Counted from the stretch's first letter, positions 17,449-26,747 are shown. The stretch: 55,660 nt of DNA from an uncultured bacterium (GCA_905214305.1 CAJMLK010000016.1:1-55660), one strand, 5' to 3'. Numbers and translations: made by a program. Notes: generated by a model not told the origin, from the sequence alone.

Positions 17449-18770
17449 GTGAGCAGCGCAAAGAGCATGTGGAGTGCGCCGTCGCCCACGGGCAGCCCAC
17501 GGGCAGGCTTTCAGCCGAAGAACTGAGCGGTCTTGAGCAGAGCGACATTGCCTGCGTCAACTGCCTTGACGATAATGATTTTGACGATGCGGATTTTGAC
17601 GACCGCACCAGCCTGCGCATGGGGCCGCAGCATCCGGCCACACACGGCGTCTTGCGGGTGGACCTTGAGCTGGAGGGCGAAACCATCGTGCATTGCGACC
17701 CGCAGGTCGGCTATCTGCACCGTGGCTTCGAAAAGCTGGCGGAAAAGTTCACCTATGCTCAGGCCCTGACGCTTACTGACCGGCTCGACTATATCGCCGC
17801 CATGTCCAACAACACAGGATACTGTCTGGCGGTGGAAAAGCTGCTGGGCATTGAAGCGCCCCTGCGCGCCCGGTACATCCGCACCATTGCCTGCGAAATG
17901 TCGCGCATCAGCTCGCATTTGCTCTGGCTTGCCACCCATGCTCTGGATATCGGGGCCATGACGGTATTTCTGTACTGTTTTCGCGAGCGCGAACATCTGC
18001 TCAACCTTTTTGAAGACCTGTGCGGCGCGCGGCTTACATTGACGTATCCGCGCATCGGCGGCGTGCGGCAGGACGTGACCGGCAGGTTCATGAGCGGGCT
18101 TCAGGATTTTGTCAACATTTTCCCCGGCCGCATCGTGGAATACGAAACCCTGCTGGACACCAACCGCATCTGGCTCAAGCGCACTGTTGGCGTGGGCAAG
18201 GTCAGCGCGGATGAAGCCCTGTCTCTGGGGCTTACCGGGGCCTGCCTGCGCGGTTCGGGTGTGGACTATGACGTACGCCGTCACGCGCCCTATGATGCTT
18301 ACGCACTGCTGGATTTTGCGGTTCCGCTGGGGTCGGACGGCGATATTTATGCCCGTTACCGCTGCCGTATGGAAGAATTGCGCCAGTCCACCCGCATCCT
18401 GCAGCAGTGCATTGACGACATGCCCCCCGGGCCTACGCTGGCTGCGGATGCCCCGGATCTGCTCATGCCCGCGTCACGCTGGCACGGCACGCCCGAAACC
18501 ACGCTTTACGGCGGCGGCCTGCGCTCCGTCATGCGTGACAGAAATATCTACATGCCGGGTGATGTTTTTGTCTCCACCGAAGTTCCCAAGGGCGAACTGG
18601 GTTTCTACTTTATCTCTGATGGAAGCAGCCGTCCTTACCGCATGCATGTGCGTGCGCCGTCTTTCATCCACATTGGGGCGCTGGCAAGCATCGCCAGGGG
18701 TGGGCTGATTGCCGACCTTATCGCCAATATCGGAAGTCTGGACGTGGTGCTGGGCGAATCGGACCGCTGA
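17445..18770 (+). CDS. nuoD: NuoD, complex I 49-kDa subunit
   Basis: NuoD forms the quinone site together with NuoB and is the relative of the hydrogenase large subunit without its nickel ligands. The 441-aa protein contains RMGPQHPATHGVLR, GYLHRGFEKL, and the quinone-pocket region RISSHLLWLATHALD. It ends IANIGSLDVVLGESDR with no CxxC pair. Before the conserved core it carries about 58 extra residues with an acidic stretch (LDDNDFDDADFDD). An in-frame upstream extension to 17370 is open, but it overlaps nuoC and has no site. The ATG at 17445 is translationally coupled. Confidence 0.94.
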   Translation: MSEQRKEHVECAVAHGQPTGRLSAEELSGLEQSDIACVNCLDDNDFDDADFDDRTSLRMGPQHPATHGVLRVDLELEGETIVHCDPQVGYLHRGFEKLAEKFTYAQALTLTDRLDYIAAMSNNTGYCLAVEKLLGIEAPLRARYIRTIACEMSRISSHLLWLATHALDIGAMTVFLYCFREREHLLNLFEDLCGARLTLTYPRIGGVRQDVTGRFMSGLQDFVNIFPGRIVEYETLLDTNRIWLKRTVGVGKVSADEALSLGLTGACLRGSGVDYDVRRHAPYDAYALLDFAVPLGSDGDIYARYRCRMEELRQSTRILQQCIDDMPPGPTLAADAPDLLMPASRWHGTPETTLYGGGLRSVMRDRNIYMPGDVFVSTEVPKGELGFYFISDGSSRPYRMHVRAPSFIHIGALASIARGGLIADLIANIGSLDVVLGESDR

Positions 18771-18862
18771 GGCCCCGGCGCGGGCATGCCCGCGTCTGCC
18801 TTGCCGCCGCAGGCGGCCTGTAGGCGCAACATGACAAAAGGGTCTGAAACAGGACAAGCCAT

Positions 18863-19831
18863 ATGGACATACTGCTTATTCTGCTGCAACTCATCGTGCT
18901 CTTCGTGCTTGTGATGCTGCACGTGGCCTATGCCACGTATTGCGAACGCAAGGTCATCGGGCACATCCAGATGCGCCTCGGCCCCATGCGCGTAGGCTGG
19001 CATGGCCTTTTGCAGCCCATTGCCGACGGCATAAAAAGCTTCTTCAAAGAAGACATCATTCCCGTAGCCGCAGACAGGCCCATTTTTCTGGCGGCTCCCA
19101 TCATCTGTCTGGTTCCGGCTTTTGCTTCGCTTGCCATTCTGCCCTGGGCAGAGGGCTGGGCCATTACCGACGTGAACATCGGCCTGCTTTTCGTTTTTGC
19201 CATGAGTTCCATCGGCGCTTACGGCGTTGTGCTGGCGGGTTGGGCTTCCAACTCCAAGTACAGTTTTCTTGGCGGGCTGCGCGCCTCGGCGCAGGTGATC
19301 AGCTATGAAATAGCCATGGGCCTGAGCCTTGTGGGGGTCATGCTGCTTTCCGGCTCGCTGAATCTTGGCGACATTGTGCAGGCTCAGGGCGACGGCTTTT
19401 TCGGCATGTTCATTTTTCGGCAGATCATCGGCTTTTTTGTGTTCTGCGTCGCCATGCTGGCCGAAACGAACCGTGTGCCCTTTGACCTGCCCGAGGCGGA
19501 AACGGAGCTTGTATCCGGCTATTCCACAGAATACAGCGGCATGCGCTACGCGCTTTTCTTCATGGCCGAGTATACATCCATGTTTGTTATGGCAACCGTG
19601 GGGACAATATGCTTTCTCGGCGGCTGGAACGGGCCGGTAGACCTGCCGTTTTTTCCGCCTTTCTGGCTGCTTATCAAGGTCTATCTGATCATGTTCGTTT
19701 TTTTCTGGTTGCGCGCCACACTGCCGCGTTACCGTTATGACCAGTTGATGTCTCTGGGCTGGAAGGTGCTTATTCCTCTGGCGCTGCTCAATATAGTGCT
19801 GACGGCCATTGGAAAGGCCGTGTTCGGCTAG
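18863..19831 (+). CDS. nuoH: NuoH, complex I membrane subunit
   Basis: NuoH is the membrane subunit next to the quinone chamber. The 322-aa protein has about eight hydrophobic segments and the conserved motifs ERKVIGHIQMRLGP, GLLQPIADGIKSFFKED, and AETNRVPFDLPEAETELV followed by GYSTEYSGMRYALFF. It directly follows nuoD because nuoE, nuoF and nuoG are absent. The 92-bp gap contains two perfect GC-rich palindromes (16 bp at 18779-18794, then a GCCGCC/GGCGGC hairpin), which might adjust mRNA stability or expression. The stop TAG merges with an AGAGC-type repeat. Confidence 0.95.
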   Translation: MDILLILLQLIVLFVLVMLHVAYATYCERKVIGHIQMRLGPMRVGWHGLLQPIADGIKSFFKEDIIPVAADRPIFLAAPIICLVPAFASLAILPWAEGWAITDVNIGLLFVFAMSSIGAYGVVLAGWASNSKYSFLGGLRASAQVISYEIAMGLSLVGVMLLSGSLNLGDIVQAQGDGFFGMFIFRQIIGFFVFCVAMLAETNRVPFDLPEAETELVSGYSTEYSGMRYALFFMAEYTSMFVMATVGTICFLGGWNGPVDLPFFPPFWLLIKVYLIMFVFFWLRATLPRYRYDQLMSLGWKVLIPLALLNIVLTAIGKAVFG

Positions 19832-19952
19832 AGCGGTTCGCCAATGAAGTGAGCGGGCTGCGCTGCAAGGATGCGTCTGCATATCCTTGCTGCAAAAAGG
19901 GCGGGCAAACGCTGCTCACCGCTGCGCAGCTGTTTCACAGGCGTATTGCTCT
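19829..19952. repeat. AGAGC-bounded repeat with internal hairpin, starting at the nuoH stop
   Basis: The segment begins TAGAGCGGTT at the nuoH stop codon and ends ATTGCTCT. It contains GCTGCAAGGAT and, 10 bases later, ATCCTTGCTGC, which form a hairpin. The same GCAAGGAT...ATCCTTGC core followed by GCAAAA is seen at 28087-28120. It belongs to the dispersed palindromic repeats described elsewhere in the window. Confidence 0.5.
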
Positions 19953-20011
19953 GGGGTGCTTCGCCTGATGCATAACGGAATTCATGAAGGTTTCTGCTTT
20001 GGAGGCCACTG

Positions 20012-20722
20012 ATGCAAGTACAGTACAAACCACGCCGCAACTGGCTGCAAACATTGCTGCAAACCGAGATTGTCCAGGGTTTGGCGCTCACGCTGCGGCA
20101 TATGTTCCGTAAGCCGGTAACGCAGCAGTATCCGGACGAAAAAGCGCTGGTGGCGGCGGGTTTTCGCGGCCGTCATGCGCTGGTGCGCGATGCGGAAAGC
20201 GGCGGCAGCCGCTGCGTGGCCTGTATGCGCTGCGCCCGCGTGTGTCCCTCGCACTGCATTCGTATCCGCAGCCACAGGGAAGAGGACGGCAGCCGCAAGG
20301 TGGATGCCTATGTCATTGATGCTCTGCGGTGTATCTATTGCGGCTACTGCGCCGAAGTCTGCCCGGTCAACGCCATTGTGCTGACCGAAATTTACGCCTA
20401 TGCGGGCCGCACACGGCAGGAATTTGTCTTTGATGAGGCGCATCTTTTGCGCAATTGGGACGAATTTGCTGCGGAAAAGGGCAGCCTTGAAGGATATGTG
20501 AACCCATTGAGCCGCCCGCGCAATGCGTTGCAGCGTTTTTTGCCGGCAGCCAAGCGTCAGGAGCGCGTGAGCGCGGAATGGAGCGGCGAGGAGCAGTGGG
20601 TTGGGCAAAACTGGCAGGCGGCCCATGCTCAAGACGAGACAACGGTACACGGCACAGTCGGCAGGCTGAACGCTGCCGTACCGGGCCTGACAAAGACCGC
20701 TTCGGCGGACACGGCGGAATAG
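20012..20722 (+). CDS. nuoI: NuoI, complex I 2x[4Fe-4S] subunit
   Basis: NuoI carries clusters N6a and N6b, the last step before N2. Two motifs, CVACMRCARVCP and CIYCGYCAEVCP, are intact. The 236-aa protein is longer than a typical ~160-180 aa NuoI. After about residue 165 it has a hydrophilic tail (NALQRFLPAAKR... to the end) without recognisable domain. In a complex without NuoEFG this subunit would be exposed as an electron entry point. The gap before it (180 bp) is largely filled by an AGAGC repeat. Confidence 0.94.
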   Translation: MQVQYKPRRNWLQTLLQTEIVQGLALTLRHMFRKPVTQQYPDEKALVAAGFRGRHALVRDAESGGSRCVACMRCARVCPSHCIRIRSHREEDGSRKVDAYVIDALRCIYCGYCAEVCPVNAIVLTEIYAYAGRTRQEFVFDEAHLLRNWDEFAAEKGSLEGYVNPLSRPRNALQRFLPAAKRQERVSAEWSGEEQWVGQNWQAAHAQDETTVHGTVGRLNAAVPGLTKTASADTAE

Positions 20723-20827
20723 GGCAAAACCGCTCGCAAGGCCGGGCAGTTTTGCAGGGTCACGCAGCTTGAACAGGGCAGAGTTGCCGGAAAAGCATGC
20801 GCAAGTCCACTCCGGGAGGTGGAAGAC

Positions 20828-21472
20828 GTGTTTGGCGAAATTTTCTTTCTTTACTGCGCCGTTGTCATCACTGTGTGCGGCATTCTGTCCATCAGGCTGC
20901 GCAATCCGGTGCACTGCGTGCTGCTGGTGCTGCTGCTGTTTGTCCATATGGCCGCCGTCTATCTGACCCTTCAGGCCGAGTTTCTGGCTGCGGTGCAGAT
21001 CGTGGTTTACGCCGGGGCCGTGCTTGTCATGTATCTTTTTGTGGTTTTTCTGGTGAACTTCAAGCGCGAGATGCGCTTGCCTGCCCTCGTGCCACACCCC
21101 TGGGTGGGCTACGCCATCGGCGCGGCCTTATGCGGCATGCTGCTCTGGGGGCTGCGCTTTTTCAGGGTCGGCGGCAAGGATGTGTGGCCCTATGAAGTCC
21201 TGAGAGAGGCGACCCACACCAGAGCATTGAGCCGTGAGCTGTTCACCCACAATTTTCTGGCGCTTGAAGTGGCTGGCGTATTGTTGCTGGTGGCCCTTGT
21301 GGCGGCCCTTGTGCTGGCGCGCAGGCAGCCTCCGCCCGGCAGCGATGAGGAGCAGTGTGAAACGTCGGGGGCGAAAGCCCACACCGTCGAGACTCCGCTG
21401 ACCGACAGCCATGCGGGCGGCAGCGCCTGCGACAGTGAGCAAAAAACACGGGATGGAGGTCTTGCGCGATGA
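20828..21472 (+). CDS. nuoJ: NuoJ, complex I membrane subunit
   Basis: NuoJ is a membrane subunit with about five hydrophobic segments. The conserved helix AAVYLTLQAEFLAAVQIVVYAGAVLVMYLFVVFLV is intact. GTG codons at 20819 and 20828 are both open. GGGAGG at 20814-20819 is well spaced for 20828 and would overlap the earlier one, so 20828 is chosen, giving 214 aa. About 50 hydrophilic residues extend beyond the last helix. The stop overlaps the nuoK start (ATGA). Confidence 0.92.
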   Translation: MFGEIFFLYCAVVITVCGILSIRLRNPVHCVLLVLLLFVHMAAVYLTLQAEFLAAVQIVVYAGAVLVMYLFVVFLVNFKREMRLPALVPHPWVGYAIGAALCGMLLWGLRFFRVGGKDVWPYEVLREATHTRALSRELFTHNFLALEVAGVLLLVALVAALVLARRQPPPGSDEEQCETSGAKAHTVETPLTDSHAGGSACDSEQKTRDGGLAR

Positions 21473-21771
21473 TTCCTCTTTCATGGTACATGGCGCTGGC
21501 CGCTGTGCTGTTCTGCATCGGCGTGGCCGGATTCCTCACGCGGCGCAACATTATTGTCATGCTGCTTTCTCTTGAGCTGATGCTTAACGGTGTGAACCTG
21601 AACCTCGTGGCCATGAGCTATTTCATGGACTCCCTGCGCGGCCACGTGTTCACCCTCTTTGTTATAACGGTGGCAGCGTGCGAGGCCGCCGTGGGGCTGG
21701 GCATAGTCATCTGCCTGTTCCGCAACCGTAAAACGGTGCGCAACGACAAAATCGTCGAGCTTTGGGGGTAG
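21469..21771 (+). CDS. nuoK: NuoK, complex I membrane subunit
   Basis: NuoK is the small 100-aa antiporter-like membrane subunit with three helices. It contains the family motif GVAGFLTRRNIIVMLLSLELMLNGVNL, with the conserved glutamate in the ELMLN helix, and AACEAAVGLGIVICLFR with the second conserved glutamate. It overlaps nuoJ by four bases and abuts nuoL. Confidence 0.95.
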   Translation: MIPLSWYMALAAVLFCIGVAGFLTRRNIIVMLLSLELMLNGVNLNLVAMSYFMDSLRGHVFTLFVITVAACEAAVGLGIVICLFRNRKTVRNDKIVELWG

Positions 21772-21773
21772 CC

Positions 21774-23702
21774 ATGCCCATATACCTCTTACTCATTCCG
21801 CTGTGTCCGCTGCTGGCCTTTGCCATCACCCTGATCTGCGGGCGCTGGTGGGGCAGTCGCGCCCACTGGCTGCCCATTGCGGCCATTGTGATTTCCCTGT
21901 GCTGTTCCCTTCTGGCCCTGCGCGATGTCATGAACGGTGTCATCGTCAATGCGGATGTGCATAACTGGATTACATCGGGCAACCTGAGCGTGTCTTTCGG
22001 CTTTCTTGTGGACCAGCTTACGGCGGTCATGCTCATTGTGGTCACCAGCGTCAGCACGCTGGTTCACATCTACTCCGTGGGCTACATGAAGGGTGAAGAC
22101 GGCTATTACCGGTTTTTTGCCTATCTGGCGCTTTTTTCGTTCTCCATGCTCATGCTGGTGCTGAGCAACAACTTCTTGCAGCTCTTTTTTGGCTGGGAAG
22201 CTGTGGGCCTTTCGTCCTATCTGCTCATCGGTTTTTATTATGAAAAAACGTCGGCATCGGACGCGGGCAAAAAAGCTTTCATCGTCAACCGGTTCGGTGA
22301 CTTCGGCTTTCTGCTTGGCCTGTTCTGCATCTTTACGCTTTTTGGCAGCCTGCATTATGAAAACGTGTTTGCCCAGGCGGGCATGCTGCAGGGGCTGAGC
22401 TATACCATCGGCGGCACAAGCATCGATGCGGCTACCCTTATCTGTCTGCTGCTCTTTTGCGGCGCAGTGGGCAAGTCCGCCCAGCTGCCCCTGCATGTGT
22501 GGCTGCCTGACGCCATGGAAGGGCCCACACCTGTAAGTGCCCTCATTCACGCGGCCACGATGGTTACGGCGGGGGTCTTTCTGGTGGCCCGCTGCAATGC
22601 GCTGTTTTCACTTTCGCCCACGGCCCTTGGGGTCATCACTGTTGTGGGCGCGCTGACGGCGCTTTTTGCGGCGACCATTGCCCTTACCCAGACGGACATC
22701 AAACGGGTGGTGGCCTATTCCACCATCAGCCAGCTGGCCTTCATGTTCATAGGTTGCGGCGTGGGGGCCTACGCGGCGGGCATTTTCCATCTCTTTACCC
22801 ACGCGTTTTTCAAGGCCTTGCTGTTTCTTGGCTGCGGTTCGGTCATTCTGGGCATGCATCACGAGCAGGACATGCGCCGCATGGGCGGTTTGAGAAAATA
22901 CATGCCCATCACCTGCGCCACGTTTTTGCTGGCTTCGCTTTCCATTTCCGGCGTGCCGGGGCTGGCTGGCTTTTTCAGCAAGGACGAGATCCTGCTTATG
23001 GCTTTCAACGCCGACACCACGGCGGGATACTTTGCGTGGGGCGTGGGAACTTTTGTGGCCTTTTTGACGGCTTTTTATTCCTTCCGCCTGTTTTTCAGCA
23101 TTTTTTACGGCGAATTTCGCGGCACACGGCATCAGCGCGAGCATCTGCACGAATCGCCGCTGGTGGTCACCATACCTTTGCTCGTACTGGCCTGTGGGGC
23201 TGTGGCGGCAGGCTGGCTGGGCATTCCGCATGTGCTTGGCGGCTCCAACCTCTGGGCCAGTTTTCTTGAGCCGGTGCTGGGGCATCCGCATCTGCATCTG
23301 GACGGCCCGGCCGAACTTATGCTCATGGGGGCTTCGGTAGTGGCTGGGGCGTGCGGCATTGGCCTTGCGTGGTTCATGTACCGCCGCCAGACCGAGTGGC
23401 CTGACAGGGTGGTGCAGAGTTTTCCGCGTTTGTACAGGCTTTTTCTGCACAAGTACCGTGTGGACGAAATCTACGCGGCCTGTCTGGTGCGTCCTGTTTT
23501 ATGGCTGGCTGACCATGTGCTTCTGCGCGTGGTGGACACCAGAGGGATCGAAGGGGTGGTCAATGGGCTGCCCCGTGCCATCGGCAGGCTTTCCGACAGA
23601 TTGCGCCGCTTTCAGGACGGGCAGGTGGCCCATTATCTGGCCTGGCTGGCCGGAGCCTCGGTGGTGCTTCTGATTGTGCTGCAACTGGGAATTTTCTCGT
23701 AA
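21774..23702 (+). CDS. nuoL: NuoL, complex I antiporter-like subunit
   Basis: NuoL is the distal proton-pumping subunit. The 642-aa protein has many helices and the family motifs FFGWEAVGLSSYLLIGF, KSAQLPLHVWLPDAMEGPTPVSALIHAATMVTAGVF, and TDIKRVVAYSTISQLAFM. The C-terminal part includes the region of the lateral helix. The ATG at 21774 lies just after the nuoK stop and follows GGGGGT. An alternative TTG at 21762 lies inside nuoK. Confidence 0.96.
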   Translation: MPIYLLLIPLCPLLAFAITLICGRWWGSRAHWLPIAAIVISLCCSLLALRDVMNGVIVNADVHNWITSGNLSVSFGFLVDQLTAVMLIVVTSVSTLVHIYSVGYMKGEDGYYRFFAYLALFSFSMLMLVLSNNFLQLFFGWEAVGLSSYLLIGFYYEKTSASDAGKKAFIVNRFGDFGFLLGLFCIFTLFGSLHYENVFAQAGMLQGLSYTIGGTSIDAATLICLLLFCGAVGKSAQLPLHVWLPDAMEGPTPVSALIHAATMVTAGVFLVARCNALFSLSPTALGVITVVGALTALFAATIALTQTDIKRVVAYSTISQLAFMFIGCGVGAYAAGIFHLFTHAFFKALLFLGCGSVILGMHHEQDMRRMGGLRKYMPITCATFLLASLSISGVPGLAGFFSKDEILLMAFNADTTAGYFAWGVGTFVAFLTAFYSFRLFFSIFYGEFRGTRHQREHLHESPLVVTIPLLVLACGAVAAGWLGIPHVLGGSNLWASFLEPVLGHPHLHLDGPAELMLMGASVVAGACGIGLAWFMYRRQTEWPDRVVQSFPRLYRLFLHKYRVDEIYAACLVRPVLWLADHVLLRVVDTRGIEGVVNGLPRAIGRLSDRLRRFQDGQVAHYLAWLAGASVVLLIVLQLGIFS

Positions 23703-23720
23703 ACACGGCAGGGAGACAGC

Positions 23721-25208
23721 ATGTCCGTACCCGTACTTTCCTTGCTTATCTTTGTTCCTGTGCTTGGCGGTCTCTCGCTTATGCTTCTGCCCCGGGGGCG
23801 GGAGGAGACTATCAGGCTGGGGGCGCTGACCGTCTGTGCCGTGGAACTGGCCCTGAGCCTCTGGGCGCTCAGCCAGTTTGACAAGGGCCTGTGGCAGATG
23901 CAGATGGTGGAAAATCGCCCCTGGGTTGAAAGTCTGAATATTCGCTACAGCCTGGGCATTGATGGCATAAGCGTGCTCTTTTTGCCGCTGACCGCGCTTA
24001 TTACTCTTCTGGGCGTGGCGGTGTCGTTCAAAAGCATCACCCTGAAGGTCAAGGAATTCTTCGTCAGCCTGCTGCTGCTCGAAGGGGCCATGATGGGCGT
24101 GTTCTGCGCGCTGGACCTCATGCTTTTTTATGTGTTCTGGGAAGCCATGCTCATTCCCATGTTTCTGCTTATCGGCGTATGGGGCGGGCCTCGGCGCATT
24201 TATGCCACAGTGAAGTTCTTTCTTTACACCCTGCTGGGCAGCCTGCTCATGCTTGTGGGCATCATCCTCCTTTATCTCAAGGGCGGAAACACCTTCGACA
24301 TGCTGGCTCTCGCCGGGCAGAATTACGGCAAAGACCTGCAACTGCTTTTATTCTGGGCCTTTTTTGCCGCGTTTGCCGTCAAGGTTCCCATGTGGCCGGT
24401 ACATACATGGTTGCCCGATGCGCATACCGAAGCGCCCACGGCGGGCTCGGTCATTCTGGCCGGTGTGCTTATCAAGATGGGCGCGTACGGCTTTTTGCGC
24501 ATCAGCCTGCCCATTCTGCCCTACGCCGCGTGGACATTGCTGACGCCCATGCTGGTTCTGTCTGTTATCGCCATTGTTTACGGCGCACTGGTCTGTCTGG
24601 CGCAAACCGACATCAAGCGCCTGATCGCCTACAGTTCCGTGAGCCATATGGGTTTTGTGACTCTGGGGCTTTTTGCCCTGACCCAGAAGGGCGTGGAAGG
24701 CTCCATCATACAGATGCTCAACCACGGCATCGTGACGGGCGCGCTCTTTCTGGCCGTTGGCATGATTTATGACCGCACCCACACACGCCGTATTGCTGAT
24801 TATGGCGGCCTTGCCACCACCATGCCCGTCATGGCCGGATTCTTTCTGGTGTTTACCCTTGCGGCCATAGGCCTGCCGGGCACCAACGGCTTTATCGGCG
24901 AGTTTCTCATTTTGCTGGGCGGGTTCGAGCGTGCGCCCTGGGCCGCGGTGGTGGCGTCTTCGGGGCTTATTCTGGGGGCCTGGTATATGCTGTGGCTCTA
25001 TCAGCGGGTATTTTTCAAGCAGGTTTCAGACACGGTGCGCGGGCTGGCCGGGCTTGACGGCAGGGAACTTGCCATCATGCTGACCATGGCCGTGCTGGTG
25101 CTTGCCATAGGCATTTTTCCCAACATGCTGCTGGAATACACCCACGCTTCGGTAGAGCGGCTTGTCAGTGACACGCAGCAGGCTTTTGCGGCCTTTGCAG
25201 CCCAGTAG
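23721..25208 (+). CDS. nuoM: NuoM, complex I antiporter-like subunit
   Basis: NuoM is a pumping subunit between NuoL and NuoN. The 495-aa length is typical. Conserved motifs include FYVFWEAMLIPMFLLIGVWGG, KVPMWPVHTWLPDAHTEAPTAGSVILAGVLIKMGAYGF, and AQTDIKRLIAYSSVSHMGFV. The ATG follows GGGAGACAGC. It is separated by 18 bases from nuoL and 21 from nuoN. Confidence 0.96.
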   Translation: MSVPVLSLLIFVPVLGGLSLMLLPRGREETIRLGALTVCAVELALSLWALSQFDKGLWQMQMVENRPWVESLNIRYSLGIDGISVLFLPLTALITLLGVAVSFKSITLKVKEFFVSLLLLEGAMMGVFCALDLMLFYVFWEAMLIPMFLLIGVWGGPRRIYATVKFFLYTLLGSLLMLVGIILLYLKGGNTFDMLALAGQNYGKDLQLLLFWAFFAAFAVKVPMWPVHTWLPDAHTEAPTAGSVILAGVLIKMGAYGFLRISLPILPYAAWTLLTPMLVLSVIAIVYGALVCLAQTDIKRLIAYSSVSHMGFVTLGLFALTQKGVEGSIIQMLNHGIVTGALFLAVGMIYDRTHTRRIADYGGLATTMPVMAGFFLVFTLAAIGLPGTNGFIGEFLILLGGFERAPWAAVVASSGLILGAWYMLWLYQRVFFKQVSDTVRGLAGLDGRELAIMLTMAVLVLAIGIFPNMLLEYTHASVERLVSDTQQAFAAFAAQ

Positions 25209-25229
25209 GCGGAGTAACAAGGAGCCACC

Positions 25230-26747
25230 ATGACTGATACTGTTGTTGCGCCTCTTTCTGCACTGCCCCTGCTGGCGGAGCTGCCCGCCCTTGCGCCGGA
25301 GCTGGTTCTTTTGGTCACGGCCATCTGCCTTATGCTTGGCGATCTTTTCTACCCGCGTGAGCGTGTTTTTCAGCAGTGGCTTACAGCTGCCGGGGCTGCC
25401 GTTGCCCTTGCCCTGACACTGAGCATGAATTTCAGTGGCGGAGCCGCCGCCTTTGGCGGCATGTTCCGCGCCGACGGGCTGGCGGCGGCCTTCAAGGTCG
25501 TCTGCCTTGCAGCTCTCGGGCTTACTGCCCTTATGAGCGAATCCTTCTGTCGCCATGCTTCCATGCGTCAGGGCGAATACTACAGCCTCATGGCTTTTTC
25601 CACGCTTGGCATGTGCATCATGGTTTCGGCCGGTGACGTTATTGTGCTGTATCTCGGCCTTGAGCTCATGGCCTTGCCCATTTACGCTCTGGTGGCCCTG
25701 CGCACGGCAGATCCGCGCAGCAGCGAGGCTGCCATCAAGTATTTTCTTATGGGCAGCTTTGCCTCGGCCCTGCTGCTTTTTGGCCTGTCCATCCTTTATG
25801 GCCTGACAGGGCAGACGGATATTGCCGAAATGGCGCGCCGTCTTGCCGTGAGCATGAGCGTATCGGAAATGCACACCCTGCCGGCGGCCGTCATGGCTCT
25901 GGGACTGGTGCTGGCTGGTCTGGGCTTCAAGGTGGCGGCGGCTCCCTTTCACGTGTGGGTTCCGGATGTGTATGAAGGAGCGCCCACCACGGTTACGGCG
26001 TTCATGTCCGTAGCGGCAAAAACAGCCAGTTTTGCAGTGCTTGCACGGGTGCTTTTGCAGGGTTTGCCTCAGTTGAGCCCCCTGTGGAGCGATGCTCTGG
26101 CCGGGCTTGCAGTGCTGACCATGATTCTCGGCAACATTGCCGCCCTTGCGCAGACAAGCCTCAAGCGCATGCTGGCCTATTCGGCCATTGCCCATGCCGG
26201 TTACGCCCTGCTTGGCCTTGCCGCCTGCACGCCTGAGGGCCTGCGCGCCACGGCTGCGTATCTGACCATCTATCTGTGCATGAATATCGGGGCATTTGCC
26301 GTCATAAGCTACCTTGCCGTCCGTTCCGGCAAAGGCCGTCTGGGCGAAGGCCCCGATGCCGGAGAAGACCTGGATGATTACCGGGGCCTTGCCACGCGCA
26401 GCCCGCTGCTGGCGGCAGTTATGCTGGTTTTTCTTTTCTCGCTGACGGGCATTCCGCCCACGGCGGGTTTTATGGGCAAATTCATGCTGTTTCGCGCGGC
26501 CTTCGCGGCCGGGTATCAGGTTGCTGTGGTGGTGGCTGTTGTGTGCAGCACCATATCGGCCTGGTACTATCTTGGTGTTGCAAAACGCATGTACATGCAG
26601 GATAGTACAGATGAGGCGCCCGCAACATCGTGCGCCATCACGGGCGAAACCGGCTTGCAGGCCGTGCTCGCTGTCTGTCTTGCAGGGGCGGTACTGTGGG
26701 GCATGTTCCCGCAATCATTGCTTTTCTGGATTAATGTGTATTTTTGA
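25230..26747 (+). CDS. nuoN: NuoN, complex I antiporter-like subunit
   Basis: NuoN is the antiporter-like subunit nearest the small membrane subunits. At 505 aa it has the motifs YLGLELMALPIYALVALR, KVAAAPFHVWVPDVYEGAPTTVTAFMSVAAKTASFAVL, and AQTSLKRMLAYSAIAHAGYALLG. AACAAGGAGCCACC precedes the ATG. It ends the nuo run. No clear terminator follows, so read-through into the TauE gene is possible. Confidence 0.96.
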   Translation: MTDTVVAPLSALPLLAELPALAPELVLLVTAICLMLGDLFYPRERVFQQWLTAAGAAVALALTLSMNFSGGAAAFGGMFRADGLAAAFKVVCLAALGLTALMSESFCRHASMRQGEYYSLMAFSTLGMCIMVSAGDVIVLYLGLELMALPIYALVALRTADPRSSEAAIKYFLMGSFASALLLFGLSILYGLTGQTDIAEMARRLAVSMSVSEMHTLPAAVMALGLVLAGLGFKVAAAPFHVWVPDVYEGAPTTVTAFMSVAAKTASFAVLARVLLQGLPQLSPLWSDALAGLAVLTMILGNIAALAQTSLKRMLAYSAIAHAGYALLGLAACTPEGLRATAAYLTIYLCMNIGAFAVISYLAVRSGKGRLGEGPDAGEDLDDYRGLATRSPLLAAVMLVFLFSLTGIPPTAGFMGKFMLFRAAFAAGYQVAVVVAVVCSTISAWYYLGVAKRMYMQDSTDEAPATSCAITGETGLQAVLAVCLAGAVLWGMFPQSLLFWINVYF

